From CALBMX01 sp047629095 (GTDB taxonomy: Bacteria; Planctomycetota; UBA1135; GCA-002686595), in NCBI GenBank assembly GCA_047629095.1, contig JBLHWM010000126.1:1-9331 (forward strand): 9,331 nucleotides of DNA, given 5' to 3'. Both the position numbers and the translations under genes were made by a program. The notes beneath the pieces were generated by a model. The model saw only the letters and a list, made by a program, of their open reading frames with translations. It searched no databases and was not told the origin of the DNA. Positions 1 to 6,679 of the stretch are shown one piece after another (position 1 is the first letter of the stretch; the number at the start of each line of letters is the position of its first letter).

Positions 1-857
1 GCGACGAGCTACGTCACGAGATCCTGCCCAAAGTGGCAAATGGCTCTCGAATCGCAGCCTTTGGACTGACCGAGCCCGGAGCTGGATCCAGCCTGGGCGA
101 GGTGCAAACCACCGCGAAACGGGACGGCGACAGCTGGATCCTGGATGGCCAAAAGACGTTTATCACCAACGCGGGGCTAGCGGACTTTTACTCGGTTCTT
201 TGCCGCACCTCGGGAACCCCCGGCGGGCGCGATGGCGGCGACGGGCTGACCATGTTTTATGTGCCCGCAGACAGCCCCGGCCTCTCGGTCGAGCGCTTCG
301 AAGTCATGGCGCCGCATCCCATTGGCGAGGTTCACTTCAAAGGTGTCTTGGTGCCCGATGCCCATCGTCTCGGCGATGAGAACGGCGGGTTGGCCGTCGC
401 GCTGGGAACCCTCGCTCGCTTCCGCACCACCGTGGCTGCGGCGGCTTGTGGCTTCGCGCGCCGCGCACTTGTCGAGTCCAGGCGCCACCTGACCAGTCGC
501 GAGCAATTCGGCAAACCCCTGTCCGCGAACCAAGGCCTGCGCTTCGATCTCGCCGAGATGGAGACGCGCCTGCTGGCCGCCGAGCTGCTTACCGAGCGCG
601 CCGCCCGTCGCAGCGACGAGCTCGGCGAAGGCGCCGGCCGCGATGTGGCCCGCGCTAAACTCTTCGCCACAGAGACGGCCGCCTACATCGTGGATCGAGC
701 CGTACAGCACCACGGCGGCCTGGGCGTCAAACGCGGCACGCCGGTAGAGCGCATCTACCGCGAGATCCGCGCCCTCCGAATTTACGAGGGCACCTCCGAA
801 ATCCAAAAACTCATCCTGGCCAAAGCGCTCTTGCAGCACGGCCCGGACTCTCTCTAA
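1..857 (+). CDS. Acyl-CoA dehydrogenase, C-terminal part (5' end outside window)
   Basis: FAD-dependent flavoenzyme that oxidises an acyl-CoA thioester at the alpha-beta bond and passes electrons to an electron carrier. The reading frame (codons beginning at base 3) is open to the left edge, so the GTG at 33 is internal and about 95 N-terminal residues are missing compared with the usual ~380. Visible landmarks: the flavin/substrate-binding stretch FGLTEPGAGSS (bases 60-92), where the common Asp of the GSD signature is Ser; the middle beta-domain motif GQKTFITNA; and the C-terminal signature QHHGGLG...IYEGTSEIQ. The Glu of YEGT (codon 786-788) is at the catalytic-base position of most family members. 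Substrate chain length or type cannot be read from sequence. A [2Fe-2S] ferredoxin gene starts 33 bp downstream, so the two may be co-transcribed. The family call is secure; an aromatic or short-chain substrate would be inference from the neighbourhood. Confidence 0.96.
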   Translation, partial: DELRHEILPKVANGSRIAAFGLTEPGAGSSLGEVQTTAKRDGDSWILDGQKTFITNAGLADFYSVLCRTSGTPGGRDGGDGLTMFYVPADSPGLSVERFEVMAPHPIGEVHFKGVLVPDAHRLGDENGGLAVALGTLARFRTTVAAAACGFARRALVESRRHLTSREQFGKPLSANQGLRFDLAEMETRLLAAELLTERAARRSDELGEGAGRDVARAKLFATETAAYIVDRAVQHHGGLGVKRGTPVERIYREIRALRIYEGTSEIQKLILAKALLQHGPDSL

Positions 858-890
858 AACGCACCCACAACCCAATCCACAGCACATCCT

Positions 891-1211
891 ATGGCTAAGC
901 CCAAGAAGCATATTTTCGTCTGCACCCACGAACGCCCCGCCGATGATCCCCGCGGATCCTGCAAGAAGGCGGGCGGTGCCCAGGTGCTCGACGCCCTGCG
1001 CGGCGAGCTCTTCAACCGGGACCTGATGCCCGACGTCAAAGCCACGAAGTCCGGTTGCCTTGGCGGCTGCGAGTCCGGCACGATTGTCGTCGTCTATCCC
1101 GACAACGTCTGGTACCACCAGGTGCAGGTGGAGGACATCGAGGACATCGTCGAGGACCACATCATGGACGGCGATGAGGTTGAGCGGTTGCTGATGGACA
1201 TGGGCGAGTGA
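891..1211 (+). CDS. Thioredoxin-like [2Fe-2S] ferredoxin
   Basis: Small (106 aa) soluble electron carrier of the thioredoxin-fold [2Fe-2S] ferredoxin family, related to the Aquifex-type ferredoxin and to the NuoE-type domain. Four cysteines sit in the family arrangement: C11 and C24 (CX12C, after the first beta strand KHIFVC) and C56 and C60 (CX3C in SGCLGGCESG). They are expected to bind one [2Fe-2S] cluster. A strand (TIVVVYPDNVWY, residues 64-75) and an acidic C-terminal helix rich in Glu and Asp follow, typical of the fold and suited to docking a basic partner. The start is the only sensible ATG, 33 bp after the acyl-CoA dehydrogenase, with no visible Shine-Dalgarno sequence. The redox partner is unknown. 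Proximity suggests the upstream dehydrogenase or an oxygenase-like system, but such ferredoxins are also found as unlinked genes. The family assignment is strong. Confidence 0.93.
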   Translation: MAKPKKHIFVCTHERPADDPRGSCKKAGGAQVLDALRGELFNRDLMPDVKATKSGCLGGCESGTIVVVYPDNVWYHQVQVEDIEDIVEDHIMDGDEVERLLMDMGE

Positions 1212-1399
1212 GTTTCCACGTCACTCATTATTGGCCCCCTTGGGGGCGCTAGGCCGGTTTTGGATCTCGTTTGAAGGCCGGGTGAAGGTTGAGCCAAAAA
1301 CTCCCCTTGCGCTGCCCGCTGTTTGAACACAGGATCGTTCTGCGGTCGCGCGCTGAACTCTTGTATTCCGCTCCCCCGACAACTCGATCTCTACTATCC
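1212..1399 (+). other. Intergenic region, no gene seen
   Basis: A 188-bp gap between the ferredoxin and the Paa-like gene, the longest non-coding stretch here. It contains a GC-rich hairpin at 1234-1247. A TTG at 1289 could extend the next gene by 37 codons, but that extension is Arg/Leu/Pro-rich and does not resemble the family, so I treat it as non-coding. The gap is the most likely place for a transcription boundary and a promoter for the downstream gene. A TACTAT hexamer lies at 1392-1397 just before the ATG, without a recognisable -35 partner. Confidence 0.6.
1234..1261 (+). terminator. Possible weak terminator hairpin after ferredoxin gene
   Basis: Bases 1234-1247 form a perfect inverted repeat (GCCCCC, TT, GGGGGC), realistically a 5-bp stem with a CTTG loop, 22 bp after the ferredoxin stop. 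The nearest T run is only TTTT at 1258-1261, about 10 bases beyond the stem, so this is not a textbook intrinsic terminator. It might stall transcription or serve as an mRNA 3' end. Position is its best support. Confidence 0.3.
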
Positions 1400-2095
1400 A
1401 TGAGTCAACCCAAGCTTGATGAAGAGGCCCACGGCCTGCTCCGCCGAATCGTAGAAGCTAACGCCTGGCGCCAGTACATGGGCGCGAACATCCTAGGGCA
1501 CTGCTTGAAGATGGTGGGGGACCTTGAGGGCAAGCGAAGTGTGCTCGCCGACATCGAGCTTTGCCTCGATTTTTACACAGAGCTCGAGGTGATGTACACG
1601 AAGCTTGGCGGTGCAAATTTGGACCAGGCGGTTCGCGATCGCCTGTTGAACGTCCCGATGCCGAGTAGTCGCTTTGAACTTGGGCTCTCTCGGTATATGA
1701 CGGATCGCGCCCAGCGCGTAGCCCTCGCTGCGTACGTTGATTCGATCTGCCTACCCTTCGCGGAGCTTGCCAAGACGCACCTCGCCCGCAGGCCAGCTTT
1801 GGGGGATGCTGAGTTCGATCGTATGGCCGAGTTCTGCTCGAGTCCCGCCAATCGTCCCCGGGCTCAGCAGGCCTTTGATCAGTGGCTCACCTTGAGCCTG
1901 CTCGCCCTTGGGCGGCCCGACAGCCAAGGAGATCGCCGCGTCTTAGAGATGGGGCTAAGGCGGGAGTCTTCGGCGGTGTTTATTGGCCAGTACCTCACGG
2001 AAATGGGCGCCCTCGCGAAGGCGTGGGGGCTTGTTTTGCCCGAGCATGAGCGTCTCCCCCTCGAGCTGCCCAAGAAGGCCCGGGCGGAAGTCTAA
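1400..2095 (+). CDS. PaaA/PaaC-like ferritin-fold protein, degenerate di-iron site
   Basis: A 231-residue, mainly helical protein that I place in the phenylacetic-acid catabolic (PaaA/PaaC) branch of the ferritin-like superfamily. Resemblances are the helix DRAQRVALAAYVDS (residues 102-115) and the C-terminal block LLALGRPDSQGD...EMGLRRESS (167-191), which parallels the PaaA pattern of GxxDS then WGLKR and ends in a LGL/LPE-type tail. Real members carry Glu on helix 1, ExxH on helix 2, Glu on helix 3 and E/DxxH on helix 4. Here the expected helix-2 motif reads ELCL (53-56) and the helix-4 motif falls in a region with no His. The only ExxH is EEAH (8-11) at the extreme N-terminus. It may be a structural, PaaC-like subunit or a repurposed fold. 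ATG 1400 is preferred over TTG 1289 because family-like sequence begins there. The gene stands alone, with 188 bp before it and 50 bp after. Family confidence is moderate and function is unknown. Confidence 0.6.
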   Translation: MSQPKLDEEAHGLLRRIVEANAWRQYMGANILGHCLKMVGDLEGKRSVLADIELCLDFYTELEVMYTKLGGANLDQAVRDRLLNVPMPSSRFELGLSRYMTDRAQRVALAAYVDSICLPFAELAKTHLARRPALGDAEFDRMAEFCSSPANRPRAQQAFDQWLTLSLLALGRPDSQGDRRVLEMGLRRESSAVFIGQYLTEMGALAKAWGLVLPEHERLPLELPKKARAEV

Positions 2096-2132
2096 ACCCT
2101 AGAATCGACGCGCTTGGCCCCTCGCCCGGCGC

Positions 2133-2138
2133 TATGAT
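2133..2138 (+). promoter_or_regulatory. -10-like hexamer TATGAT next to the PLP-enzyme start
   Basis: TATGAT differs from the consensus TATAAT at one base and ends 8 bases before the ATG at 2146. Transcription would begin at or next to that ATG, giving a leaderless mRNA. The only -35-like match, TTGGCC at 2114-2119, has a spacer of just 13 bases, which is too short, so this may be chance. If real, it would be the promoter of the four-gene operon and would exclude the starts at 2134 and 2137. Confidence 0.22.
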
Positions 2139-2145
2139 GGGCTGC

Positions 2146-3363
2146 ATGTCTAAGCTCATCAACCCCGCGGAGTGGAAGCCCCGCTTCCCGATCCTCGCCG
2201 ACAGCACCTACCTAGTCACCCACAGTCTCGGGGCTATGCCCGAGGGCGTGTTTGGCACCTTGGAGGCCTATGCCAAGCAGTGGGCGACGCGCGGTGTGCG
2301 CTCCTGGAGCGAGGGCTGGTGGAGTGCGCCCATGGACGTCGGCAACGTTGTGGCGAAGCTGATGAACGCGCCCGAGGGCACGGTCGTGATGCACCAAAAC
2401 GTCTCGATGATCCAGAGCATCCTCGCGTCGTGCTTCGACTTCAGCGGCAAGCGCAACAAGGTCGTCTACACGGACCAGAACTTCCCGACGGTAATGTATG
2501 TCTGGGAGGGGATGACCGATCGAGGCGCGCGCATCGTCAACGTGCCGACACCAAGCACCGGACCCTATGCGGGAATCGGCGTGCCCACCGAGCAGCTACT
2601 CGAGGCGATCGACGAAGAGACCTTGGTGGTTCCGATCAGCCATGTGTGCTTCAAGTCGAGCTACCTGCAGGATGCGAAGGCAATCTGCAAGCGCGCCCGG
2701 GAGGTCGGCGCGATCGTGATCCTCGACACCTACCAATCCCTCGGCACGGTTCCTGTCGACGTGGAAGAGCTGGACGTGGACATCGTGGTTGGCGGTTCCG
2801 TGAAGTGGCTCTGCGGTGGCCCGGGCGCAGGCTACCTGTACGTGAAGCCCGAACTCGCAGCTCGGCTCGAGCCGAAGATCACAGGTTGGGCCGCCCACGC
2901 TGCGCCCTTTGCCTTCGAGCAGGGTGAGCAGCGCTACGCCCCGAACATGATGCGGTTCCTGAACGGCTCGCCCGCCGTCCCCTCACTACTCGCTGCGACC
3001 GTCGGTTACGAACTCGTGCTCGAGGCCGGCGTCGAAAACATTCGCGCGCACTCCGTGTCCCTGACCGAGGGCCTTCGCAAGGACTTACTCGAGCGCGGCT
3101 TCCGCATCCCGAGCCCCGAGAATCCGGACCAGCGCGGCGGTACCTTGACCGTTGGTCTGCACGAGGACGAGAGTGGCCCCGCCTTCGTGGCCGCCCTCGA
3201 AGATCGCGGCATCCTGGTGGACCATCGTCCGGGCGCAGGCGTGCGCGTCTCGCCCCACTTCTATACCGACGCGGATGAGCTTGCGGTCTTTGCCGACCAC
3301 ATGAGCAATCTGCGCGAGACCCGGTCCTGGACAGACTTCCTGTCCAAAGCGGCCGCCTACTAG
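2146..3363 (+). CDS. Kynureninase-like PLP-dependent enzyme (class V aminotransferase fold)
   Basis: A 405-residue fold-type I PLP enzyme, cytosolic. It matches kynureninase organisation along its whole length: an N-terminal SLGAMP segment, the W-x(2)-RGVRSW-x(2)-GWW block, ISHVCFKSSYLQD, and the C-terminal GWAAHAAPFAF...MRFLNGSPAVPSL. The PLP aspartate is D194 and the Schiff-base lysine is K220 (codon 2803-2805) in GGSVKWLCGGPGAGYLYV. The Asp-Lys spacing of 26 equals that of kynureninase (D250/K276 in the human enzyme, from memory). Two diagnostic residues differ. The Tyr before the lysine is V219, and the His three residues after the Asp is Q197 (DTYQSLG). So it may not cleave kynurenine; a lyase, epimerase, desulfurase or transaminase of the class V family is equally possible. 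ATGs at 2134 and 2137 are alternative starts; none has a Shine-Dalgarno. It is the first gene of the four-gene run. Confidence 0.88.
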   Translation: MSKLINPAEWKPRFPILADSTYLVTHSLGAMPEGVFGTLEAYAKQWATRGVRSWSEGWWSAPMDVGNVVAKLMNAPEGTVVMHQNVSMIQSILASCFDFSGKRNKVVYTDQNFPTVMYVWEGMTDRGARIVNVPTPSTGPYAGIGVPTEQLLEAIDEETLVVPISHVCFKSSYLQDAKAICKRAREVGAIVILDTYQSLGTVPVDVEELDVDIVVGGSVKWLCGGPGAGYLYVKPELAARLEPKITGWAAHAAPFAFEQGEQRYAPNMMRFLNGSPAVPSLLAATVGYELVLEAGVENIRAHSVSLTEGLRKDLLERGFRIPSPENPDQRGGTLTVGLHEDESGPAFVAALEDRGILVDHRPGAGVRVSPHFYTDADELAVFADHMSNLRETRSWTDFLSKAAAY

Positions 3364-3381
3364 GCTCCAACTTTCGAACTC

Positions 3382-4254
3382 ATGTCGATGCAAAACGCTA
3401 TCACCCTGTTTGACCTGATCCCGGGCAAGCTGCTCGCTGGTCGCTTCGAGATCGTCGGCACCAGCCGTCAGGGTGGCCTGTCGGCTGCCTTCGAGGTCCG
3501 TGACCACGAGACGGACACACGCCGCGAACTGCAGCTCTTCCCCTATGGAATGTTCGATGGTGACGAGGAAGCCAACGACTTCGTGGACACTTGGAAGTCC
3601 TGGAGTGGCGTCTCGAGTCCAGCGGTACTGGGCTTCCACGGCGTGATGAAGCTCGACAGTTTGAATCTGTCTCTAGTGACGGACCTGCCCACCGGAACGA
3701 ACCTTCGTCAGATGCTGGCCGACGGTCGCGAGTTCACCGAAGCCGAGGTGGTTGTCTTAGGCCAAGAGCTCTGCCACGGGCTGGTCGCAATCCACGAGGC
3801 CGGCCTCGTACACGGCGACATCAAGCCCCACACGATCTTCATAAACGAGGGCGCCGAGGGCGACCGACTTGTGCCGACCCTTGTGGATGGTGGAGTGACC
3901 GCGGGCCTGTGGACGGCCAAGCATCTCGGCGAGAACACGGCCCTGATCGGCACGCCGTTCTATGCGCCCATCGAACAGTTCGGCGGCGACGCACCAGACG
4001 TGCTCTCGGACATCTACAACCTGTCGACGGTGCTCTTCGAGCTTGCCGCTGGCGTGCTCCCCTGGGAAGGCAAGAGCTTCCTCGAGGTCTTCCAAGCGAA
4101 GCTCGAACCCACGGCGCCGCGTATTGCCAAGCGCTCCGGCGCGCGCAAGATCTCCGCTGCCTTTGACGAGGTCATCGCCACGGGCCTATCCCCCAAGCGG
4201 GCCGACCGGCACTCCTCTGCAAAGGCCATGGGCGATGCCCTTTCCGCACTTTAG
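3382..4254 (+). CDS. Divergent Ser/Thr protein kinase-like protein, probable pseudokinase
   Basis: A 290-residue protein that is essentially one Hanks-type kinase domain with no transmembrane segment or sensor domain. Retained elements: catalytic loop HGDIKPHT (D146 and K148), metal-binding D169 in LVDGG where DFG is usual, activation-segment end GTPFYAPIEQ (190-199, E198), helix F SDIYNLSTVLFEL (D210), and the late arginine near ADRHSSA. Lost elements: the nucleotide-anchoring VAxK lysine aligns with Q51 in RELQLF; its helix-C glutamate partner aligns near T70 in FVDTW; the catalytic-loop Asn is T151; and the glycine loop is reduced to GTSRQGG (26-32). By family knowledge this pattern suggests weak or no phosphotransfer, though nucleotide or ligand binding could persist. 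It lies 18 bp after the PLP enzyme and 12 bp before the CoA ligase, so it is surely co-transcribed with metabolic enzymes. A regulatory or scaffold role toward them is inference. ATG 3388 is a possible alternative start. Confidence 0.88.
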   Translation: MSMQNAITLFDLIPGKLLAGRFEIVGTSRQGGLSAAFEVRDHETDTRRELQLFPYGMFDGDEEANDFVDTWKSWSGVSSPAVLGFHGVMKLDSLNLSLVTDLPTGTNLRQMLADGREFTEAEVVVLGQELCHGLVAIHEAGLVHGDIKPHTIFINEGAEGDRLVPTLVDGGVTAGLWTAKHLGENTALIGTPFYAPIEQFGGDAPDVLSDIYNLSTVLFELAAGVLPWEGKSFLEVFQAKLEPTAPRIAKRSGARKISAAFDEVIATGLSPKRADRHSSAKAMGDALSAL

Positions 4255-4266
4255 GGTATCCTGACC

Positions 4267-5862
4267 ATGGCTGACCTGCACGACATCCTTGCGCCGATTG
4301 AAGGCCCCTTCAACCTGTGCGAGTACTTCCTGGACTCGAACGTCGAGGCCGGTCGTGGGGACAAGACGGCCCTCATCTGTGAGGGTGAGTCGCGCACCTA
4401 TGGGCAAGTTGCCGAGCGCGCGCGGCGTGTGGCCGGGGCCCTCAGGCTCGCCGGCGTTCGCCCTGAAGAGCGCGTTCTTATTGTCCTGCCCGACGGTCTT
4501 GAATTCGCCGAGAGCTTCTTCGGCGTACTGCGTGCCGGCGCGGTCTTCGCCATGGTCAACCCGCTGCTCAAGAGCGGTGACTTCAAGCACTACCTCGAAT
4601 ACGCCAAACCCCGGATCGTGATCACCTGCGTCGATGTGCTTCCCGAGCTCAGCGCCGCCGCCCGCGAGTCGCGCTTCGTCGAGACCATGTTCGTGGTCGG
4701 CGCAGACGACTCCGTGGACGCCCATGGCTTCACGCCCTATGAAGAGGCCGTGGACAACGAGAGCGCACTCAACTCCGGGTACCTTGAGCCCACTGGCCCC
4801 GATGATCTTGCAGGCTGGCTCTTCACCTCTGGCTCCACCGGTCACCCCAAGGCTTGCGTGCACACCCACGGGGACTTCCGCTGGTCCACCGAGACCTACG
4901 CCAAGCAGGTAGCGGGCTACCGAGAGGATGACATCTGCCTGTCCGTGCCCAAGCTGTTCTTCGGCTATGCCACGGGCACGAATCTGATGTTCCCCTTCGC
5001 GGTCGGCGCGACCGCCGTGCTCTTCCCGGGTCGCTCCACTGAGGACGAGCTCTTCGACCACATCGCCGCCCACCGCGTCACGTTCCTTACGAACGTGCCC
5101 ACGATGATCAACAAGATGCTCGCCTCGCCCCGCTGCGATGAGATCGATCTCACCTGCCTGCGGCTGAGCTTGTCGGCCGGCGAGGCTCTACCCGCCAGTC
5201 TCTACTCAAAGTGGATGGAGCGCACCGGGGTCGAGATCCTCGACGGCATCGGCTCCGCGGAGATGTTCCACATCTATATCTCAGGCTATCCTGGCCGCGT
5301 GCGCACGGGCTCCCTCGGCAACCTGGTTCCAGGCTACGAGGTCGAGATCGTGAATGCGGACTTTACCCCCGTCGCCCCTGGCGAGGTCGGACGGCTGCGC
5401 GTGCGCGGTGGCTCGACGTCGCTCTGCTATTGGGGAGATAAGAAGAAGAGCCGCGAGACCTTCCAAGGCGACTGGTGCACCACGGGTGACCTCTTCCGCC
5501 AGGATGATGAGGGCTACTTCTTTTACGAGGGCCGGGCCGATGATCTGTTGAAGGTCAGTGGCATTTTCGTCTCGCCAATCGAGATCGAGGACGCCATGTT
5601 GTCCCACCCCGCCGTCGCGGAAGTCTGCGTGGTCGGGCACAACGAGGCGGACCTTGTGAAGCCCTACGCGTTCGTTGTCGTGGCTCCGGGCTACACGGGC
5701 AACGACGAGCTGGCGGCCGCCCTCAAGCTACACCTCAAGGACAGCTTGGCACCCTACAAGTACCCACGTTGGTTCGAGTGGTGTGACGAGCTCCCCAAGA
5801 ACGACCGCGGCAAGATTGCACGCAAGGACCTCAAGGCGCGTCTCGCGTCCCCATCCGTATGA
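4267..5862 (+). CDS. Benzoate-CoA ligase family protein (aryl-CoA synthetase)
   Basis: A 531-residue ANL-superfamily adenylate-forming enzyme. It activates a carboxylate with ATP to the acyl-adenylate and then the CoA thioester. Full-length family features in order: benzoate-CoA-ligase-type N-terminus FNLCEYFLDSNVEAGRGDK; ATP-grasping loop FTSGSTGHPK (186-195); the VPKLFFGYATG region; TNVPTMI; DGIGSAEMFHIYIS, the aromatic-pocket and adenine segment characteristic of this subfamily; TTGD for ribose binding; hinge GRADDLLKVSG; LAPYKYPR; and the catalytic lysine K516 in NDRGKIARK. All catalytic motifs are intact, so it should be active. Likely substrates are benzoate or a ring-substituted benzoate such as 2-aminobenzoate or a hydroxybenzoate; sequence alone does not decide. 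Adjacency to a kynureninase-like gene makes anthranilate a reasonable first guess. The stop overlaps the next start (ATGA), which predicts translational coupling. Confidence 0.95.
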   Translation: MADLHDILAPIEGPFNLCEYFLDSNVEAGRGDKTALICEGESRTYGQVAERARRVAGALRLAGVRPEERVLIVLPDGLEFAESFFGVLRAGAVFAMVNPLLKSGDFKHYLEYAKPRIVITCVDVLPELSAAARESRFVETMFVVGADDSVDAHGFTPYEEAVDNESALNSGYLEPTGPDDLAGWLFTSGSTGHPKACVHTHGDFRWSTETYAKQVAGYREDDICLSVPKLFFGYATGTNLMFPFAVGATAVLFPGRSTEDELFDHIAAHRVTFLTNVPTMINKMLASPRCDEIDLTCLRLSLSAGEALPASLYSKWMERTGVEILDGIGSAEMFHIYISGYPGRVRTGSLGNLVPGYEVEIVNADFTPVAPGEVGRLRVRGGSTSLCYWGDKKKSRETFQGDWCTTGDLFRQDDEGYFFYEGRADDLLKVSGIFVSPIEIEDAMLSHPAVAEVCVVGHNEADLVKPYAFVVVAPGYTGNDELAAALKLHLKDSLAPYKYPRWFEWCDELPKNDRGKIARKDLKARLASPSV

Positions 5863-6644
5863 ATTTCGAACTTGCTAACATGACCTGGCCCGAAGCCAAG
5901 GAAGCCTTCGACGCCGAAGCTGTGGTCATCCTGCCCGTGGGATCCACCGAGCCCCACGGTCCACACCTGCCTTTGAATACCGACGTCACGATTGCCATGG
6001 CCCAGGCCCGTGCCGCGGCCGCACGTCTCGAATCCGAGGGCGTGCGCTGCGTGATCGCGCCGCCGGTGGCCTATGGCCTGACGAACTTCACCGAGGGCTT
6101 TGCCGGTCGCCTGACCATTCGCCCCGGCACCTTGTTCAGCCTAGTCGAAGACATCCTGCTGGCACTGGGCCAAGAGGGGTGCAAGCGCGTCGTGCTCTCG
6201 AACGCGCACCTCGAGCCCGCGCACATCAAGGTGCTGCGCTCGCTCATCGTCGACTTTGCTGGGCCCGGCTGCCACCCGGACACGACTGCGCCCATGGCGA
6301 TTTTTCCCGACAACACGCGCCGCCGCTGGGCGGGCACCCTTGGTGACGAGTTCAAGAGTGGCGAGTGCCATGCGGGCTGCTACGAGGCTAGCATCGTCAT
6401 GGCCGCGGACCCCGATCGGGTGCGCGTTGACAAGATGCGCGAGCTGCCCGCCGTGGACTTAAATCTGATTGAGTCGATGCAGTCTGGCATCAACACCTTC
6501 GTCGAGATGGGCAGCGAGGCCGCCTACAACGGCAACCCCGCGGCCGCTTCCGTCGAGGAAGGCACCGAGCGAATCGAGGCCCTGGCCGAAATGATCTGCA
6601 TCAGCGTTCGCGAGACCTGGCCCGAGCTCTTCGGCGCTAAATAG
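5859..6644 (+). CDS. Creatininase family metal-dependent amidohydrolase
   Basis: A 261-residue cytosolic hydrolase of the creatininase family, which opens cyclic amides or hydrolyses formamides and peptide-like bonds at a two-metal centre. The metal ligands match Pseudomonas creatininase in spacing: E31 and H33 in GSTEPHGPH, D42 in LNTD, then H117 and E119 in SNAHLEPAH (E34, H36, D45, H120, E122 in the reference, from memory). The second signature, ECHAGCYEAS (169-178), corresponds to the family HGGxxETS block. Length is normal for the family (about 240-260). The family also contains mycofactocin peptidase MftE and the archaeal formamide hydrolase ArfB, so the substrate is open; the HxE arrangement resembles the creatininase subgroup rather than the NGHGGN type. 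Its ATG overlaps the ligase stop by 4 bp, implying coordinated expression and a shared pathway. Creatinine turnover would be an unexpected partner for an aryl-CoA ligase, so an aromatic amide or formamide is a plausible alternative. Confidence 0.93.
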   Translation: MNFELANMTWPEAKEAFDAEAVVILPVGSTEPHGPHLPLNTDVTIAMAQARAAAARLESEGVRCVIAPPVAYGLTNFTEGFAGRLTIRPGTLFSLVEDILLALGQEGCKRVVLSNAHLEPAHIKVLRSLIVDFAGPGCHPDTTAPMAIFPDNTRRRWAGTLGDEFKSGECHAGCYEASIVMAADPDRVRVDKMRELPAVDLNLIESMQSGINTFVEMGSEAAYNGNPAAASVEEGTERIEALAEMICISVRETWPELFGAK

Positions 6645-6679
6645 CCCACTCCCTATCGAATCCGAGCCTCTCTGACCCA

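Noticed and set aside
33..35. GTG as the start of the acyl-CoA dehydrogenase
   Set aside because: The frame is open upstream to the window edge and the domain would lack its N-terminal helical third. The gene clearly begins outside the window.
177..1160. Long antisense open frame (327 codons, - strand) across the acyl-CoA dehydrogenase and ferredoxin genes
   Set aside because: It lies opposite two clear family members. The translation is Gly/Ala/Val-rich low-information sequence, as expected of a mirror frame in GC-rich DNA.
1289..1399. N-terminal extension of the Paa-like protein from TTG 1289
   Set aside because: The 37 extra residues are Arg/Leu/Pro-rich and unlike the family; the ATG at 1400 starts where family-like helical sequence begins.
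2172..2927. 251-codon + strand open frame inside the PLP-enzyme gene
   Set aside because: The translation is Arg/His/Gly-rich with no domain pattern, while the overlapping frame encodes a clear PLP enzyme. It is an alternative-frame artefact of high GC.
3085..3639. 184-codon antisense frame spanning the junction between the PLP enzyme and kinase genes
   Set aside because: It covers the ends of two well-supported genes in a tight operon and shows no recognisable motif.
4186..5073. 295-codon antisense frame opposite the ligase start
   Set aside because: It is the complement of conserved ligase motifs, with biased Gly/Val/Glu composition and no family resemblance.
1400..5862. A complete phenylacetate (paa) or benzoyl-CoA (box) oxygenation cluster
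   Set aside because: Only one degenerate PaaA-like protein and one aryl-CoA ligase are present. There is no PaaB/PaaE reductase, BoxA, BoxB or ring hydrolase in the window.
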